Made by a program: the position numbers and the translations under genes. This document shows positions 44,919 to 55,773 of a stretch of 64,000 bases of DNA, piece by piece. Origin of the DNA: Anaerocolumna sp047777345 (GTDB lineage: Bacteria; Bacillota; Clostridia; Lachnospirales; Lachnospiraceae); contig JBKEEJ010000005.1 of the NCBI GenBank assembly GCA_047777345.1, forward strand, positions 124,001 to 188,000. Reading direction: 5' to 3'. The number at the start of each line of letters is the position of its first letter. Position 1 is the stretch's first letter. Below the pieces are notes generated by a model. It made no database searches, was not told the DNA's origin, and was given only the letters and a program-made list of their open reading frames with translations.

Positions 44919-47900
44919 TTGGATAAAACAGCCATTAGAAACTTTGCGGTAAAAGCAAGGCGTAAACTAATAGAAGATATAACCCATAAGGCCTATGAGA
45001 TAGGGATAACAAAAGATAAAATCTTAGATATCGAAACCTTTGATGGTGGTTTTAGAGTAAAGGGTAGAGAAAACGGCAAAACCTTTAAGAAATATGAATT
45101 AAAGCAGCGTAATAAGTTAATTCAAAATATTAAACATAAAGGCTTTGAACAAGTTATAGAAGAGGTTGCCTATACATGGTTTAACCGTTTTATTGCTCTA
45201 CGTTTCATGGAAGTTAATAACTATCTTCCTACTGGGGTTAGGGTACTATCCTCAATAGAAGAAGGTAAGACTGAGCCTGATATTATCCAAGAGGCTCTAA
45301 ACATAGATTTAGATCTTGATCCTGAAATCGTGTATAGACTTCAAGACAGTAACGATACAGAGGATTTATATAGATATTTGTTAGTTAAGCAATGCAATCA
45401 ATTAGGAAAAATTATGCCTTCTGTGTTTGAGGAAATCGCTGACTATACGGAATTACTCCTTCCTGACAAACTTCTTGCTGAAGGGTCTGTAATTAGAGAT
45501 TTAGTAGAAGAAATAGAGGAATATGATTGGAAAATTGAATTAAACGAAGAAGAACAGAAGCAGAGAAGAAGAAAAGGGAGAACATGGTATAGAAATTATT
45601 GGTTGGCTATATCAGTATTATATTTCTGAAAAGAAAGATGAAGTTTTTGCAGGCCTTAAAAAGAATAAGAAGATTACAAAGGAAAATATTCCTGCTGCTA
45701 CCCAACTTTTTACACCTAAATGGATAGTAAAGTATATGGTAGAGAATTCATTAGGTAGGCTATGGCTGGAATCCCATCCAAATGAAGAATTAAAGGCTCA
45801 ATGGAAATATTATTTGGAAGAAGCCCAACAAGAACCGGAAGTTCAAAAACAATTAGATGCACTCAAAGACCCCAACTTAAATCCAGAAGATATTAAGGTA
45901 TTGGACCCTGCCATGGGCAGTGGCCATATTTTAGTTTATGCTTTTGATGTTCTATATGACATATACCTATCTGCAGGTTATTCAGAAAGGGAGATATCCA
46001 CTCTTATATTAGAAAAGAACCTTTATGGTCTAGATATAGATGATCGTGCAGGCCAATTAGCCACCTTTGCCCTTTTAATGAAGGCAAGAAGCAAAAACAG
46101 AAGGATTTTTAGGCACAAACCAAAGATGAACTTATGCTCTATTCAGGAAAGTAACGATATTCCTAGAGAGGCTATCGAATATTTGGTTAGTCCTAAAGAG
46201 ACTGAACTAGAAAAGCATTTTCACAGGGAAGATGTTGAATACCTAATTGAAGTCTTCCATGACGCAAAAGAATATGGCTCAATTTTAGAAGTGAAAAAAA
46301 TTGATTTTGATGCTTTAGAAAAAAGGATTGAAGAGATAAGAAATAATGTTCCAGAAGACCTATTTGAACTGCAGTATAGAGAGATAATATTAGAAAAAAT
46401 TCCACCACTTATTCAACAGGCAAAGATAATGAGTCAAAAATATGATGTGGTATGTACTAATCCGCCGTATATGGGGATTTAGAAGGTATGAATGAGTAAG
46501 TTGAAAAGATTCATTTAATTCAACTACTATGATAATACTAAGTAGTGATTTGATTTACAGTATTTATGGTTAGAATGTGTATTAATTCTTGTTCAGAAGC
46601 AATCGGGCTATTTATGGCTAATGACTAAATATGTTCATGGATATATATAGTCATCATATGAAAACTTAAGAGATAACATTATATCTAACAGATGACTATT
46701 AATTAATAAGTGTAATACAACTTGAGGACGGTGGTATTTAAAGATGGTTCGGATTTCGGATTACTATCATCATATCGTGATAAGAAGAAAAAATATAAAA
46801 TTATATAAAGGTCTATTTACAGAAGACTGTACAAGCAACAGGGTTTAGTTGATAGTGTTGAAGTCAATCAGAAAAAGTGGTTTTTTGATAAGAAAATCAG
46901 TACTTCTATTATTTATCAAGATAAACATTAATATAATCCAAGGTAAATGCCTAATTCTCATATTGCGTATGGGTATCTGAAAACATTCTTAATACATTCG
47001 AGAAGAGGCATAACAGTTAGATAATATTAGCGATTTTACCTGGATCACAGAATATGGCAACATGCAAATAATAATAGATATCTAAGATGTTGTTTTGAAG
47101 TAAATTTTAAGCTAATAAACTTTAAAGCATGAGTTGATAATAGGATTTTAGTTAAATGGGTGCCTCTATGCTAAAGGGGGAGAATTCAGAAACATTACGG
47201 TAATAATAGACATATGTAGTTGATTGAAAATGACGTATATGAAGCCAAGCATTTTGCTAAACAACTATACAGTAACATCTCTAGAACCATAAAAAATGAA
47301 AAATATTGGTATTAAAGCAAGGGTATTACTTATTCATTAATCGGCATAGACATAGGGCCTAGAAAGGAAGCAGGATTTATAGGTGATGTGCCTGAAGGTC
47401 TACTGTGTATATTGACAAAGGAGGCCCAACCATTAACTACGTAAACAATCTCTAGGTATGTATTGGCATTGCTAAACTGTCTAAATATTACAACTGTTTT
47501 CTTATCATTATTAAACCCAACTATAAATATTCAGGTTAAAGATATAAAGGAATATACCAATAATTATATAGTAGATAAGTATCTTGAAATACCGAATAGA
47601 ATATATTGTAAAAAAGTAATATTGATATGTCTAAAGAATGACTGGAATTCCTTCGAAACTTCCTGGGACTTCAAACGACATCCTCTTATTAACTCATAAG
47701 AATTGAAGCGAATACAATGAGAAGGGAGCCTTTAAGAACTGAAGTCAGCACTATAGCTAACCAACAATTTAATGCAACTTAAGGCCAACGATTTCACAGA
47801 ACTAAACCGAATTTTCATAGATATCTACGGCTTAGGACGAACTAACTCCCGCTGTAGATGACTAAAGACGTAATATTACATAGAAATATATGGATTCTAC

Positions 47901-48772
47901 AAGAAGAACTTACTACCAGAGAGTATGCAGATGAGGAAATAATTATGTACTTAGCATAGAGAAAGATGTTATTAAATCCTTTATCTCTTATGCTGTTGGC
48001 TGTATGTTTGGACGATACTCTTTAGATGAAGAAGGTCTAATCTATGCTGGTGGAGATTTTGATGATAAGTTTAGGATACGTAATGGACAATGGGAGATTA
48101 AGACCAAAGAGGGTTGGAAAAAGTCTTCAGGGTAAACATAGTAGAACATAATGTTATTCCTATTGTTGATGGAGATTATTTTGAAGACGATATTCTAGAG
48201 CGTTTTGTAGAGTTTGTAAAGGTGTCTTTTGGTGAAGATACATTGGAGGAGAATCTAGATTACATTGCTGAAACTTTAGGTAAGAAGAGCCAATGAAACT
48301 TCAAGACAGGCTATTAGAAGATACTTTCTTAAAAGACTTCTACAAAGACCATGTAAGAACGTATAAAAATCGACCTATTTACTGGCTCTTTGATAGTGGA
48401 AAGCAGGACGGGTTTAAAGCCCTTATTTACATGCACCGCTATAATTCTTCTACTGTTGCAAGGGTAAGAACTGATTATTTGCACAGTTTACAGAAAAAGT
48501 ATGAAGCAGAAATAAACCATCTTGATATTTTAATAGATTCGGATATCTCTGAAAGGGAAAAGGCTGCTGCAAGGAAAAAGAAAGAGACAATTTTAAAGCA
48601 AATTGAGGAATGCAGGCTTTATGATGAGGTTATAGCCCATGTGGCAAATCAAAGAATTGAGATTGATTTAGATGATGGCGTAAAAGTTAATTATGCTAAA
48701 TTCCAAGGGGTTGAGATTCCTCAAGGTAAAGGCAGAAAGCCACTAAAAGCAGATTTATTAGCGAAGATATAA
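44919..48772 (+). pseudogene. pglX: BREX adenine methyltransferase PglX, heavily degraded
   Basis: TTG 44919 after GAGGAGG starts a good PglX N-terminus (to about 45590), a two-base change (TATA) shifts it, and the next frame carries the SAM motif DPAMGSGHILVYAFDVLYDIYL and the catalytic NPPY (to 46482). From 46483 to about 47960 only scraps survive among dozens of stops (for example EYTNNYIVDKYLEIPNRI, NWNSFETSWDFKRHPL), with strongly AT-biased substitutions. The last part is good again: SFISYAVGCMFGRYSLDEEGLIYAGGDFDDKF, 48114-48296, and 48293-48772 with RPIYWLFDSGKQDGFKALIYMHRYN. About 1280 codons in all. PglX makes the host epigenetic mark in BREX; this copy cannot. Confidence 0.88.
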
Positions 48773-48785
48773 AGTAGGTGAACAT

Positions 48786-51341
48786 ATGAATTTTTTAGAA
48801 GTTAAAAAAAGGTTAGAAGAAATCTTTAATAAAGAACCTATGGATGGGAAAAAGAGACATATAGTTTTTTGGTATGATGATGAGGGAGAATTCGTTGAAG
48901 ACATTGACGAACTTAAACTAGACAATGCCAAGATACTCAAACTTGCTGATAATAATTCCTTCTATATAAAGTATCTTCTTGAAAAAGAAGATACTGAATC
49001 TAATTATCTCTTATATTCTCCTTCATCTAAACCAATGCCACGGGATAATTGGCTGTTGGATATTCTGAAATATAGTGAGGAGTTTTCTACTGATAAGGCT
49101 ACTTTAATTATGAGGGACTTCAAGGTGGAAGATCCCTCATTAAGAAATGTGTTTAAGGGATATTTAAAGTTCTTTGGAAATAAAGAGAGATATAGAAAGT
49201 TTGCCTCCTACCATATAGATAAATTTACTAAAGAAAAGGTAGATATAGCAGTTCTATCTGCTCTGTGCAGATTACCTGTAGCAGATTTTGAACAAGTTGT
49301 AAAAAAGGTTTTGATTGAGGAATTAGAAGGAGAGAACAAATATCTAGAGGCTATTGAGAACTTTGGTAATATAGATGCCTTTTGGGATTTAGTTGAGAAA
49401 AGATATGGCTATAGTTTCGAGGAGAGATCATTAGAAAAATTAACGATTATGCTTCTTGTTACTCACTTATCTTATACTCTCGAAGAGGATATGCCAACTA
49501 CATGGGAAGAGTATGTATCTCCTAAAAGGTCAGATGCCATAGTATTTATAAGCAACTTCATGAATCATTCCACTGATGGTAAATACTACGATTTACTGGC
49601 AGATAAAGCCCAGGAAACATTAAATGTAAAAGGTTATTTAGATAAATGGGATATAGATAAATATATTGAATGTGATACATTGAGGGCTTTTGATGAAGCA
49701 ATAATGGAAAGGATAATTGGCAACTTAGTAGAAGGTGTCGGAGAATTTGAAAGATACCGTAAATTAATCAATAAAAGAAGGACAAGCCATTGGTTTGAAA
49801 CCTATAGAAATGAATATGAAGCCTTATACTTTGCCAATGAACTCCTTGAAATGGAAAAGAGAATGGGTGGAGTTATTAAGGCTGAATCTGCCCATGATTT
49901 GATTAATGCTTATGTTAAAGAATATTATCTGTTTGATTATTTCTATCGGAAGTTTTATTACTATTACGATAAAATTACTGACAAAGATCCATTTGAAAAA
50001 CTAGCAGAGAGAATTGAAAACACCTATACTCACTGGTATCTAAACGAACTTTCAATAAAATGGTCTGCAGCGGTTCAGGAGGAATTACTAGAAGACTACT
50101 CTTTGGCAGGTATTAGGCAGCAAAAAGATTTTTATAAAGACTTTGTTTTGCCATTTACAAGGAATAACGAAAGAGTATTTGTAATTATTTCCGATGCTTT
50201 AAGATATGAAGCAGCAAAAGAACTCCTTAATCTAATTAATAAAGAGGTGAGGGGTATGGCAGAGATTGGTTTTATGCAAGGAGTTATCCCTTCAACTACA
50301 AAATATGGTATGGCAAGTTTACTACCAAGAAAGGAATTGGTAGTAAATGATAAATCAGATATTATTATTGACGGTATCAGTACCCAGGGAACAGCAAATA
50401 GAGGAAAAATAATCGCCAATTATAGTGATAATACTCAGGCAATATCATTTAGTGACATGGTAGATATGCGTAGGGCAGATTACAAGGAAGCCTTTGAAGG
50501 GAAAAAACTAATTTATATATACCATGACACAATAGATGCCGTTGGGGAAGTGCCTCAGACGGAAAGAGAGGTTTTTGATGCCGTAGAAAAGGCTTTTGAA
50601 GATTTAGTATCGCTAATCAAAAACCTAATAAATCATGTAAGTGCTACAAACATAATAATTACTGCAGATCATGGTTTCATATACAGGCGTTCCCAATTAA
50701 CAGAAGTAGACAAGATTAGCAGATTTAATGCTGAAACCATAGATGCCGGCAGGAGATATATGCTTGCAGAAATTGATGAAGATATTCCAGATACATTATC
50801 TATTTCTATGAAATATCTTTTTGGACAGGAGACAAAATTAAAAGCCATTGTTCCAAAAGGCATGATTAGATACAAGGTTCAAGGGGCAGGAGCCAATTAT
50901 GTCCATGGTGGAGCATCTTTGCAGGAGATAATTGTTCCTGTAATAAGATTTAAGAATATCCGTAAAGATGAGTATAAAGCCACTAAGGTCGAAGTGAAGT
51001 TAACCAATATTTCAAGGAAGATTACAAATAGAATTACCTATTTGGAGTTTTTCCAAACAGAAGTGGTAGACGAAAAGAAAGTACCATTAAAACTAAAACT
51101 TTATTTTGTAGATAAAGAAGGTAACCGTATCTCTAATGAAAACATTATAATTGCTGATAGTAGGTCAAAAAACCCTGAAAACCGCACTTATAGAGAGAAG
51201 TTTACATTAAGGGATATGGCTTATGACAAGAACAAGGAATATTATTTAATTTTAGAAGATGAAGATGAAACAGTAGAAAAAATATATGAGCGAATACCTT
51301 TTACGATAGATTTGCTATTTACAGATGACTTTGGTTTATAA
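48786..51341 (+). CDS. pglZ: BREX alkaline-phosphatase-fold protein PglZ (BrxZ)
   Basis: An uninterrupted 851-residue protein. The N-terminal 400 residues are helical; the PglZ alkaline-phosphatase-superfamily domain lies at about 455-700, with metal-binding VFVIISDALRYEAAKELL near 462, YIYHDTIDAVGE near 577 and NIIITADHGFIYRR near 622. The C-terminal beta-rich region follows. AGTAGGTGAACAT precedes ATG 48786, 13 bases after pglX. Length and motifs are those of an intact PglZ, in contrast to the four broken genes before it. In BREX, PglZ is required both for methylation and for phage exclusion. Confidence 0.92.
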   Translation: MNFLEVKKRLEEIFNKEPMDGKKRHIVFWYDDEGEFVEDIDELKLDNAKILKLADNNSFYIKYLLEKEDTESNYLLYSPSSKPMPRDNWLLDILKYSEEFSTDKATLIMRDFKVEDPSLRNVFKGYLKFFGNKERYRKFASYHIDKFTKEKVDIAVLSALCRLPVADFEQVVKKVLIEELEGENKYLEAIENFGNIDAFWDLVEKRYGYSFEERSLEKLTIMLLVTHLSYTLEEDMPTTWEEYVSPKRSDAIVFISNFMNHSTDGKYYDLLADKAQETLNVKGYLDKWDIDKYIECDTLRAFDEAIMERIIGNLVEGVGEFERYRKLINKRRTSHWFETYRNEYEALYFANELLEMEKRMGGVIKAESAHDLINAYVKEYYLFDYFYRKFYYYYDKITDKDPFEKLAERIENTYTHWYLNELSIKWSAAVQEELLEDYSLAGIRQQKDFYKDFVLPFTRNNERVFVIISDALRYEAAKELLNLINKEVRGMAEIGFMQGVIPSTTKYGMASLLPRKELVVNDKSDIIIDGISTQGTANRGKIIANYSDNTQAISFSDMVDMRRADYKEAFEGKKLIYIYHDTIDAVGEVPQTEREVFDAVEKAFEDLVSLIKNLINHVSATNIIITADHGFIYRRSQLTEVDKISRFNAETIDAGRRYMLAEIDEDIPDTLSISMKYLFGQETKLKAIVPKGMIRYKVQGAGANYVHGGASLQEIIVPVIRFKNIRKDEYKATKVEVKLTNISRKITNRITYLEFFQTEVVDEKKVPLKLKLYFVDKEGNRISNENIIIADSRSKNPENRTYREKFTLRDMAYDKNKEYYLILEDEDETVEKIYERIPFTIDLLFTDDFGL

Positions 51342-51364
51342 AATTGCAAAGGTGGTGAAAGGCA

Positions 51365-53407
51365 GTGGACAGGGAGAATAGAGATTTAAATAAAAAATTG
51401 AATCAATACTTTCCTGGCAGGGTTGTCCGTAAGGATTTAACTCAAAAAATAAAAGAAGGGGCAAATGTCCCCATATATGTCCTTGAATATTTACTTGGCA
51501 TGTATTGTGCTACTGATGATGAGGATTCCATAAATGAAGGAGTTAATAGAGTAAAAGCAATACTTGCAGAAAATTATGTTAGGCCAGATGAAGCGGAAAA
51601 GATTAAATCCAAAATTCGAGAATTAGGTCAGTATACAGTCATTGATAAGTTGACCGTAAGGCTCAATGAAAAGAGAGACGTTTATGAGGCGGAGTTTTCT
51701 AATTTAGGGTTAAAGGGCGTAGAAGTAGAAGCGAATTATGTGAAAGAATTTGAGAAACTTCTTGCTGGCGGTATATGGTGTATTCTTAAAATTCAATACT
51801 ATTATGACGAAGAGTTAAGGAATGCGAACCCTTTTATCATAAATAGTTTGAAACCCATTCAAATTCCAAACTTGGATATGGATGAGATATTGAGTGGAAG
51901 AAAATATTTTACCAAGGATGAATGGATTGATATCCTTTTAAGATCGGTGGGCATGGAACCGACACAATTGGAGGAAAAGGTTAAGTGGCACCTTCTTGCC
52001 CGAATGATTCCTCTTGTTGAGAACAACTATAATCTCTGTGAATTGGGACCAAGAGGGACAGGTAAATCTCATATATATAAGGAAATATCCCCCAACTCTA
52101 TTCTAATATCCGGGGGACAAACTACTGTAGCCAATTTATTTTACAATATGAACACTAGAAAAGTTGGGTTAGTCGGCCTATGGGATGTTGTAGCCTTTGA
52201 TGAAGTGGCTGGAATTACCTTTAAAGATAAAGACGGTATTCAGATTATGAAGGATTATATGGCTTCAGGTTCGTTTGCCAGAGGAAAAGAATTAAAAAAT
52301 GCTTCTGCTTCTATGGTTTTTGTTGGTAATATCAATCAATCAGTGGACGTGCTTTTAAAAACATCCCATTTATTTGAACCATTCCCAGAAGCAATGGCTT
52401 ATGACACGGCTTTTTTTGACAGGATGCACTGTTATATTCCCGGCTGGGAAATACCCAAATACAGACCGGATTTTTTCACTCACGAATACGGCTTTATTAC
52501 TGATTATATTGCAGAGTTTTTCAGGGAAATGAGAAAAATATCCTATGGCGACAGCATAGATAAATACTTTAGACTTGGAAATAACCTTAACCAAAGGGAT
52601 GTTATAGCGATAAGAAAGACTGTATCGGGATTGGTCAAACTAATTTATCCTCATGGAGAATTTAGCAAAGAAGACTTAGAAGAAATTCTTAGGTATGCCT
52701 TAGTTGGAAGAAGACGAGTAAAAGAGCAATTAAAGAAAATTGGTGGTATGGAGTTTTACGATGTTCATTTTTCTTACATAGATAATGAAACTTTCGAGGA
52801 AGAATTTGTATCAGTTCCGGAACAAGGTGGCGACAAATTGATACCTGAAGGAATGGGAAAACCAGGACATATTTATACAGTTGCCCATGGTGATTCAGGG
52901 ATGATCGGAGTATATAAAATAGAAACCGAGGTTGTCTCTGGGACGGGGAAGTTTGAACGGACAGGATTGGGGACTAGTAGGGAAGCAAGGGAGAATTTAA
53001 ATACTGCCTTTAACTATTTTAAAGCAAACAAAAAGAATATTAGTGGAGCAATTTCTTTAAACAACAATGACTTTTTAATGCATGTTCAAGATTTGCAGGG
53101 GATTGGTATGACTTCGCAATTGACTTTAGCAGCCTTTATTGCCCTTTGTTCTGGAGCATTAAAAAAACCTGTATTAAGTCAACTGGTGGTATTGGGCTCA
53201 ATGAGCATAGGGGGAACCATTAATAAGGTGGAGGAACTGGCATCTACACTTCAAGTTTGTTTTGATGCAGGAGCGAAAAAAGTACTCCTACCTATGGCTT
53301 CTGCCGCAGACATTAACACAGTTCCGCCAGAATTATTCTCTAAATTTCAGATATCCTTTTATCAAAGCCCTGAAGATGCGGTATTTAAAGCATTAGGAGT
53401 TGAGTAA
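51365..53407 (+). CDS. brxL: BREX Lon-like ATPase BrxL
   Basis: An intact 680-residue protein. The AAA+ domain has Walker A LGPRGTGKSH near residue 228 and Walker B VVAFDEVAGI near 278; the Lon-protease-like C-terminal domain (about 490-680) shows GMTSQLTLAAFIALCSGAL and GTINKVEELAST in the places of the catalytic Ser and Lys strands. GTG 51365 follows AAAGGTGGTGAAAGGCA. It is the last gene of the type 1 BREX set and is followed by a terminator. BrxL of other systems forms DNA-binding multimeric rings. Confidence 0.92.
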   Translation: MDRENRDLNKKLNQYFPGRVVRKDLTQKIKEGANVPIYVLEYLLGMYCATDDEDSINEGVNRVKAILAENYVRPDEAEKIKSKIRELGQYTVIDKLTVRLNEKRDVYEAEFSNLGLKGVEVEANYVKEFEKLLAGGIWCILKIQYYYDEELRNANPFIINSLKPIQIPNLDMDEILSGRKYFTKDEWIDILLRSVGMEPTQLEEKVKWHLLARMIPLVENNYNLCELGPRGTGKSHIYKEISPNSILISGGQTTVANLFYNMNTRKVGLVGLWDVVAFDEVAGITFKDKDGIQIMKDYMASGSFARGKELKNASASMVFVGNINQSVDVLLKTSHLFEPFPEAMAYDTAFFDRMHCYIPGWEIPKYRPDFFTHEYGFITDYIAEFFREMRKISYGDSIDKYFRLGNNLNQRDVIAIRKTVSGLVKLIYPHGEFSKEDLEEILRYALVGRRRVKEQLKKIGGMEFYDVHFSYIDNETFEEEFVSVPEQGGDKLIPEGMGKPGHIYTVAHGDSGMIGVYKIETEVVSGTGKFERTGLGTSREARENLNTAFNYFKANKKNISGAISLNNNDFLMHVQDLQGIGMTSQLTLAAFIALCSGALKKPVLSQLVVLGSMSIGGTINKVEELASTLQVCFDAGAKKVLLPMASAADINTVPPELFSKFQISFYQSPEDAVFKALGVE

Positions 53408-53447
53408 CATAGATATAAATGGAGTTAAATATAGTTTATGCAATGTT

Positions 53448-53487
53448 AAAGTCAAAGGCAAAATTTGCCCTTGGCTTTTCATTTTTG
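53448..53487 (+). terminator. Terminator of the BREX operon
   Basis: AAAGTCAAAGGCAAA pairs with TTTGCCCTTGGCTTT with two mismatches, then CATTTTTG. Confidence 0.78.
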
Positions 53488-53618
53488 TTGTAGATGTAAA
53501 ATAAAAGGATGAAAAATTATAGTTCCATGCAACAAACAGATATCAAGTCTAGAAGTTATAAGAAAGTGATGGTACACTGTATACGCTTTAAACAAATTAG
53601 AGAATAAGAGGGGATGTA

Positions 53619-53954
53619 ATGCGTGAAATTAAGAATTTAGATGCTTTAGAACTATCCGAGTCACTATTAGATACTTATAAATGCGTTCATGGTTTTGGAT
53701 TTAATGGCCATTTTATATCACTAATACCAACAAAAAATTATTATTATTTAGCCTATAAACATAGGGACAGTCTTGATGAACACAGGCTTTTCAAATTTGT
53801 TGAAGTCAAGGAATCATATGAAGAAGGTGAAATTTATAATGTTTTACTGGAGATTAGAAAAGAGTATGGTCATGACCATGAAAATAGTGAATATGATGAG
53901 GATTACAAGGAACTAATAGATTATCTGATAAGTAGAGGTGATAAGGGGATTTAG
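53619..53954 (+). CDS. Unknown small protein downstream of BREX
   Basis: A 111-residue acidic protein, not recognised. It is preceded by AGGGGATGTA. Seen in it: an N-terminal helix (NLDALELSESLLDTYK), a Tyr-rich strand segment (GHFISLIPTKNYYYLAYKHRD) and a charged C-terminal helix (EIRKEYGHDHENSEYDEDYKEL). It has its own terminator-like hairpin behind it. Position after the BREX terminator and before a second small gene suggests an accessory or regulatory cargo gene. Confidence 0.6.
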   Translation: MREIKNLDALELSESLLDTYKCVHGFGFNGHFISLIPTKNYYYLAYKHRDSLDEHRLFKFVEVKESYEEGEIYNVLLEIRKEYGHDHENSEYDEDYKELIDYLISRGDKGI

Positions 53955-54050
53955 GAAAATTGTTCAAAATATTGCTGCCAAAAAATTTGACAGAATGAGT
54001 AGTTTGAAATATCATTATAAGTGATAATAAAATAATCTTAAATCAAAGTA

Positions 54051-54106
54051 AACTAACATAGCAAATTTGCCCGGAAAATAGGGTTTTGCCGTGTTAGTTT
54101 TTTGTT
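54051..54106 (+). terminator. Terminator between the two small genes
   Basis: AACTAACA (54051-54058) pairs with TGTTAGTT (54092-54099), enclosing GCAAA/TTTGC-type inner pairs around a GGG/CCC loop, followed by TTTTTTG. Confidence 0.7.
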
Positions 54107-54130
54107 TATTTAGAAAGGAGAGATGTTTTA

Positions 54131-54483
54131 ATGAGAAGGGTTAATGTTTATGAAAGTGAATTTTGCAATAAGATTGTTGCCAGAGTAAAATATAATGAAA
54201 AATTAGATTACTGGGATGGACGCAACGGGGTAATGGAGGATTAGGTAAGCATAAAGGCATTACTAAGTTAAAGGACGGCAGGTTTGTTATTATTATAGGT
54301 TCTCAAATGCAAGGCTCAAAAGACTATGCCTATATAGTAAGTAAAGAAGAGGCGTTACAGGAAGTTTTAAAATCAGGTAATCTGGAACTATTGGAGGATA
54401 AAAAATTTGCTGAACTAAAAACTCTGTATGAGAAATTATGTGATTTAGAAGAAATTGATGAGGCAGAAACTACTGCAGAATAA
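54131..54483 (+). pseudogene. Unknown small protein, interrupted at a G run
   Basis: ATG 54131 after AAAGGAGAGATG encodes MRRVNVYESEFCNKIVARVKYNEKLDYWDGRNG and stops at 54244. With one more G in GGGG near 54227 the frame continues as GGNGGLGKHKGITKLKDGRFVIIIGS (short stretches) and on to TAA 54483 with a helical acidic C-terminus, about 117 residues. The glycine-rich joint is natural for the joined protein, which supports a one-base loss. The family is not recognised. A terminator follows. Confidence 0.55.
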
Positions 54484-54509
54484 TAAAAAGGTTATAAAGG
54501 GTTATGTAG

Positions 54510-54541
54510 GGAGTCGGGCTATAAGCCTAGACTCCTTTTTA
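54510..54541 (+). terminator. Terminator behind the second small gene
   Basis: GGAGTC-GGGCT pairs with AGCC-TA-GACTCC and is followed by TTTTT. Confidence 0.85.
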
Positions 54542-54621
54542 AATTGCAACTGCTTTTGTAGATTACCACTAATTAATATTTGTAATACTTAGTTTACAAG
54601 GAGATTGGGCTAAAAATTTTT

Positions 54622-54744
54622 CAACATAATATAAATTATGCTGCCAAAGGCCCTGACTTTTATTAAAAAAAGCGGTAACATCTATCTATAAATTCAACAT
54701 AATTTATAGGAATTTAGAAGTATGATTGGCAACATAATTTATGG
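54622..54744. repeat. Three CAACATAAT-type repeats before the recombinase gene
   Basis: CAACATAATATAAATTATG (54622-54640, itself palindromic), CAACATAATTTATAGG (54695-54710) and CAACATAATTTATGG (54730-54744). Three copies within 125 bases immediately upstream of a tyrosine recombinase gene suggest binding sites for that recombinase, either core sites or an autoregulatory operator. Confidence 0.55.
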
Positions 54745-54754
54745 AGGTGAAATT

Positions 54755-55584
54755 TTGTTAGAAGAATTTAGAGAGTACTTAACATTGCAAGGAAAAAGCG
54801 AAAATACTATCAATAGTTATTATTTGCATATGAAAGGTTACTATCAATGGTATTTGGAGTCCTTTGGCAGAGAATGTTCGGTGCTGTACCGGGAAAACAT
54901 CTTAGATTATATCAGTTATCTTCGTAATATTAAGAAAGATACAGGAAGAACTATAAATTGTAAGATTAGTGCATTAATAAAGTTTAATGAGTTCTTGATT
55001 GAGAAAGGAATACAACAGGAACAAGTAGTTTCAAAGAAGGATAATATTAAGGTTCAGCAAACATATGCAAACCCTTCGATATAACTAAACAGGAAGTAGA
55101 TGCTTTTAGACAACAACTATTACAAGATGGACATCGAGATATTTATTGCTTGGCGACATTGTTAGCGTATGCAGGTTTGCGAATTAGTGAGGCACTTAAT
55201 ATTCAATTGGCAGATTTTAATTTAACAGTTGGAGAGTTAAAGGTTATGGGTAAAGGAGATAAAGACAGAGTTGTTTATCTAAATGATAAGATTATTAATA
55301 GTATAAGAGAGTACCTAAGAGTGAGAGAAAGTGATAGTCCATATTTATTTGTAAATAGTAATGGTAAGGTAATTCATAGGTCAACAGTTAATAAGATTTT
55401 CAATAAGTATAGCGACAAGATCACTCCTCATGTATTAAGACATTATTTCTGCACAATTGCTTTGGAGGGGGGCCTATCGGTTCATGAGGTTGCCTACTTA
55501 GCAGGCCATAGCAATATTCACACAACATTAATTTATTTAAATCCGAGTAGAGAGGCAATTAGAGGAAAAATAAATAATCTGTAA
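54755..55584 (+). pseudogene. Tyrosine recombinase (XerC/D-like), one frameshift
   Basis: TTG 54755, nine bases after GGAGGTG, opens the SAM-like N-terminal domain (EEFREYLTLQGKSENTINSYYLHMKGYY) and stops at 55084. From about 55075 the next frame encodes FDITKQEVDAFRQ and the whole catalytic domain to 55584: Arg in AGLRISEALN, Lys in GKGDKDR, His-x-x-Arg in TPHVLRHYFC, His in AGHSNIHTT and Tyr in LIYLNP. One C missing from CCC at 55073 explains the break. The rebuilt protein is about 275 residues, Xer-sized. It could have mobilised the region independently of the Tns proteins. Confidence 0.8.
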
Positions 55585-55589
55585 CTAAA

Positions 55590-55619
55590 GGCTATGAAAA
55601 GGTTCATAGCCCATTTTTT
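55590..55619 (+). terminator. Terminator behind the recombinase
   Basis: GGCTATGAA and TTCATAGCC are a perfect nine-pair stem around AAGG, followed by CATTTTTTG. Confidence 0.9.
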
Positions 55620-55773
55620 GATCAGATTCCAATAACGATACTTTGTACCCACATCATATATAATTATAGTAAAAAATCTTGAAAATTGTGAAATTCAAAT
55701 TAGAATAGTGTATAATATTGTTAAAGAATTAATGGTACGTTATGGGATTATATGAATTTTAAGGGGTGAAAAT

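Noticed and set aside
47463..47699. A 78-codon frame that could be taken as a separate gene.
   Set aside because: Its sequence matches the decayed interior of PglX in order and it has no ribosome binding site.
48293..48772. A 159-codon frame with ATG that could be a small BREX gene.
   Set aside because: It is the C-terminal part of PglX (IYWLFDSG...ALIYMHRYN) and overlaps the previous PglX piece.
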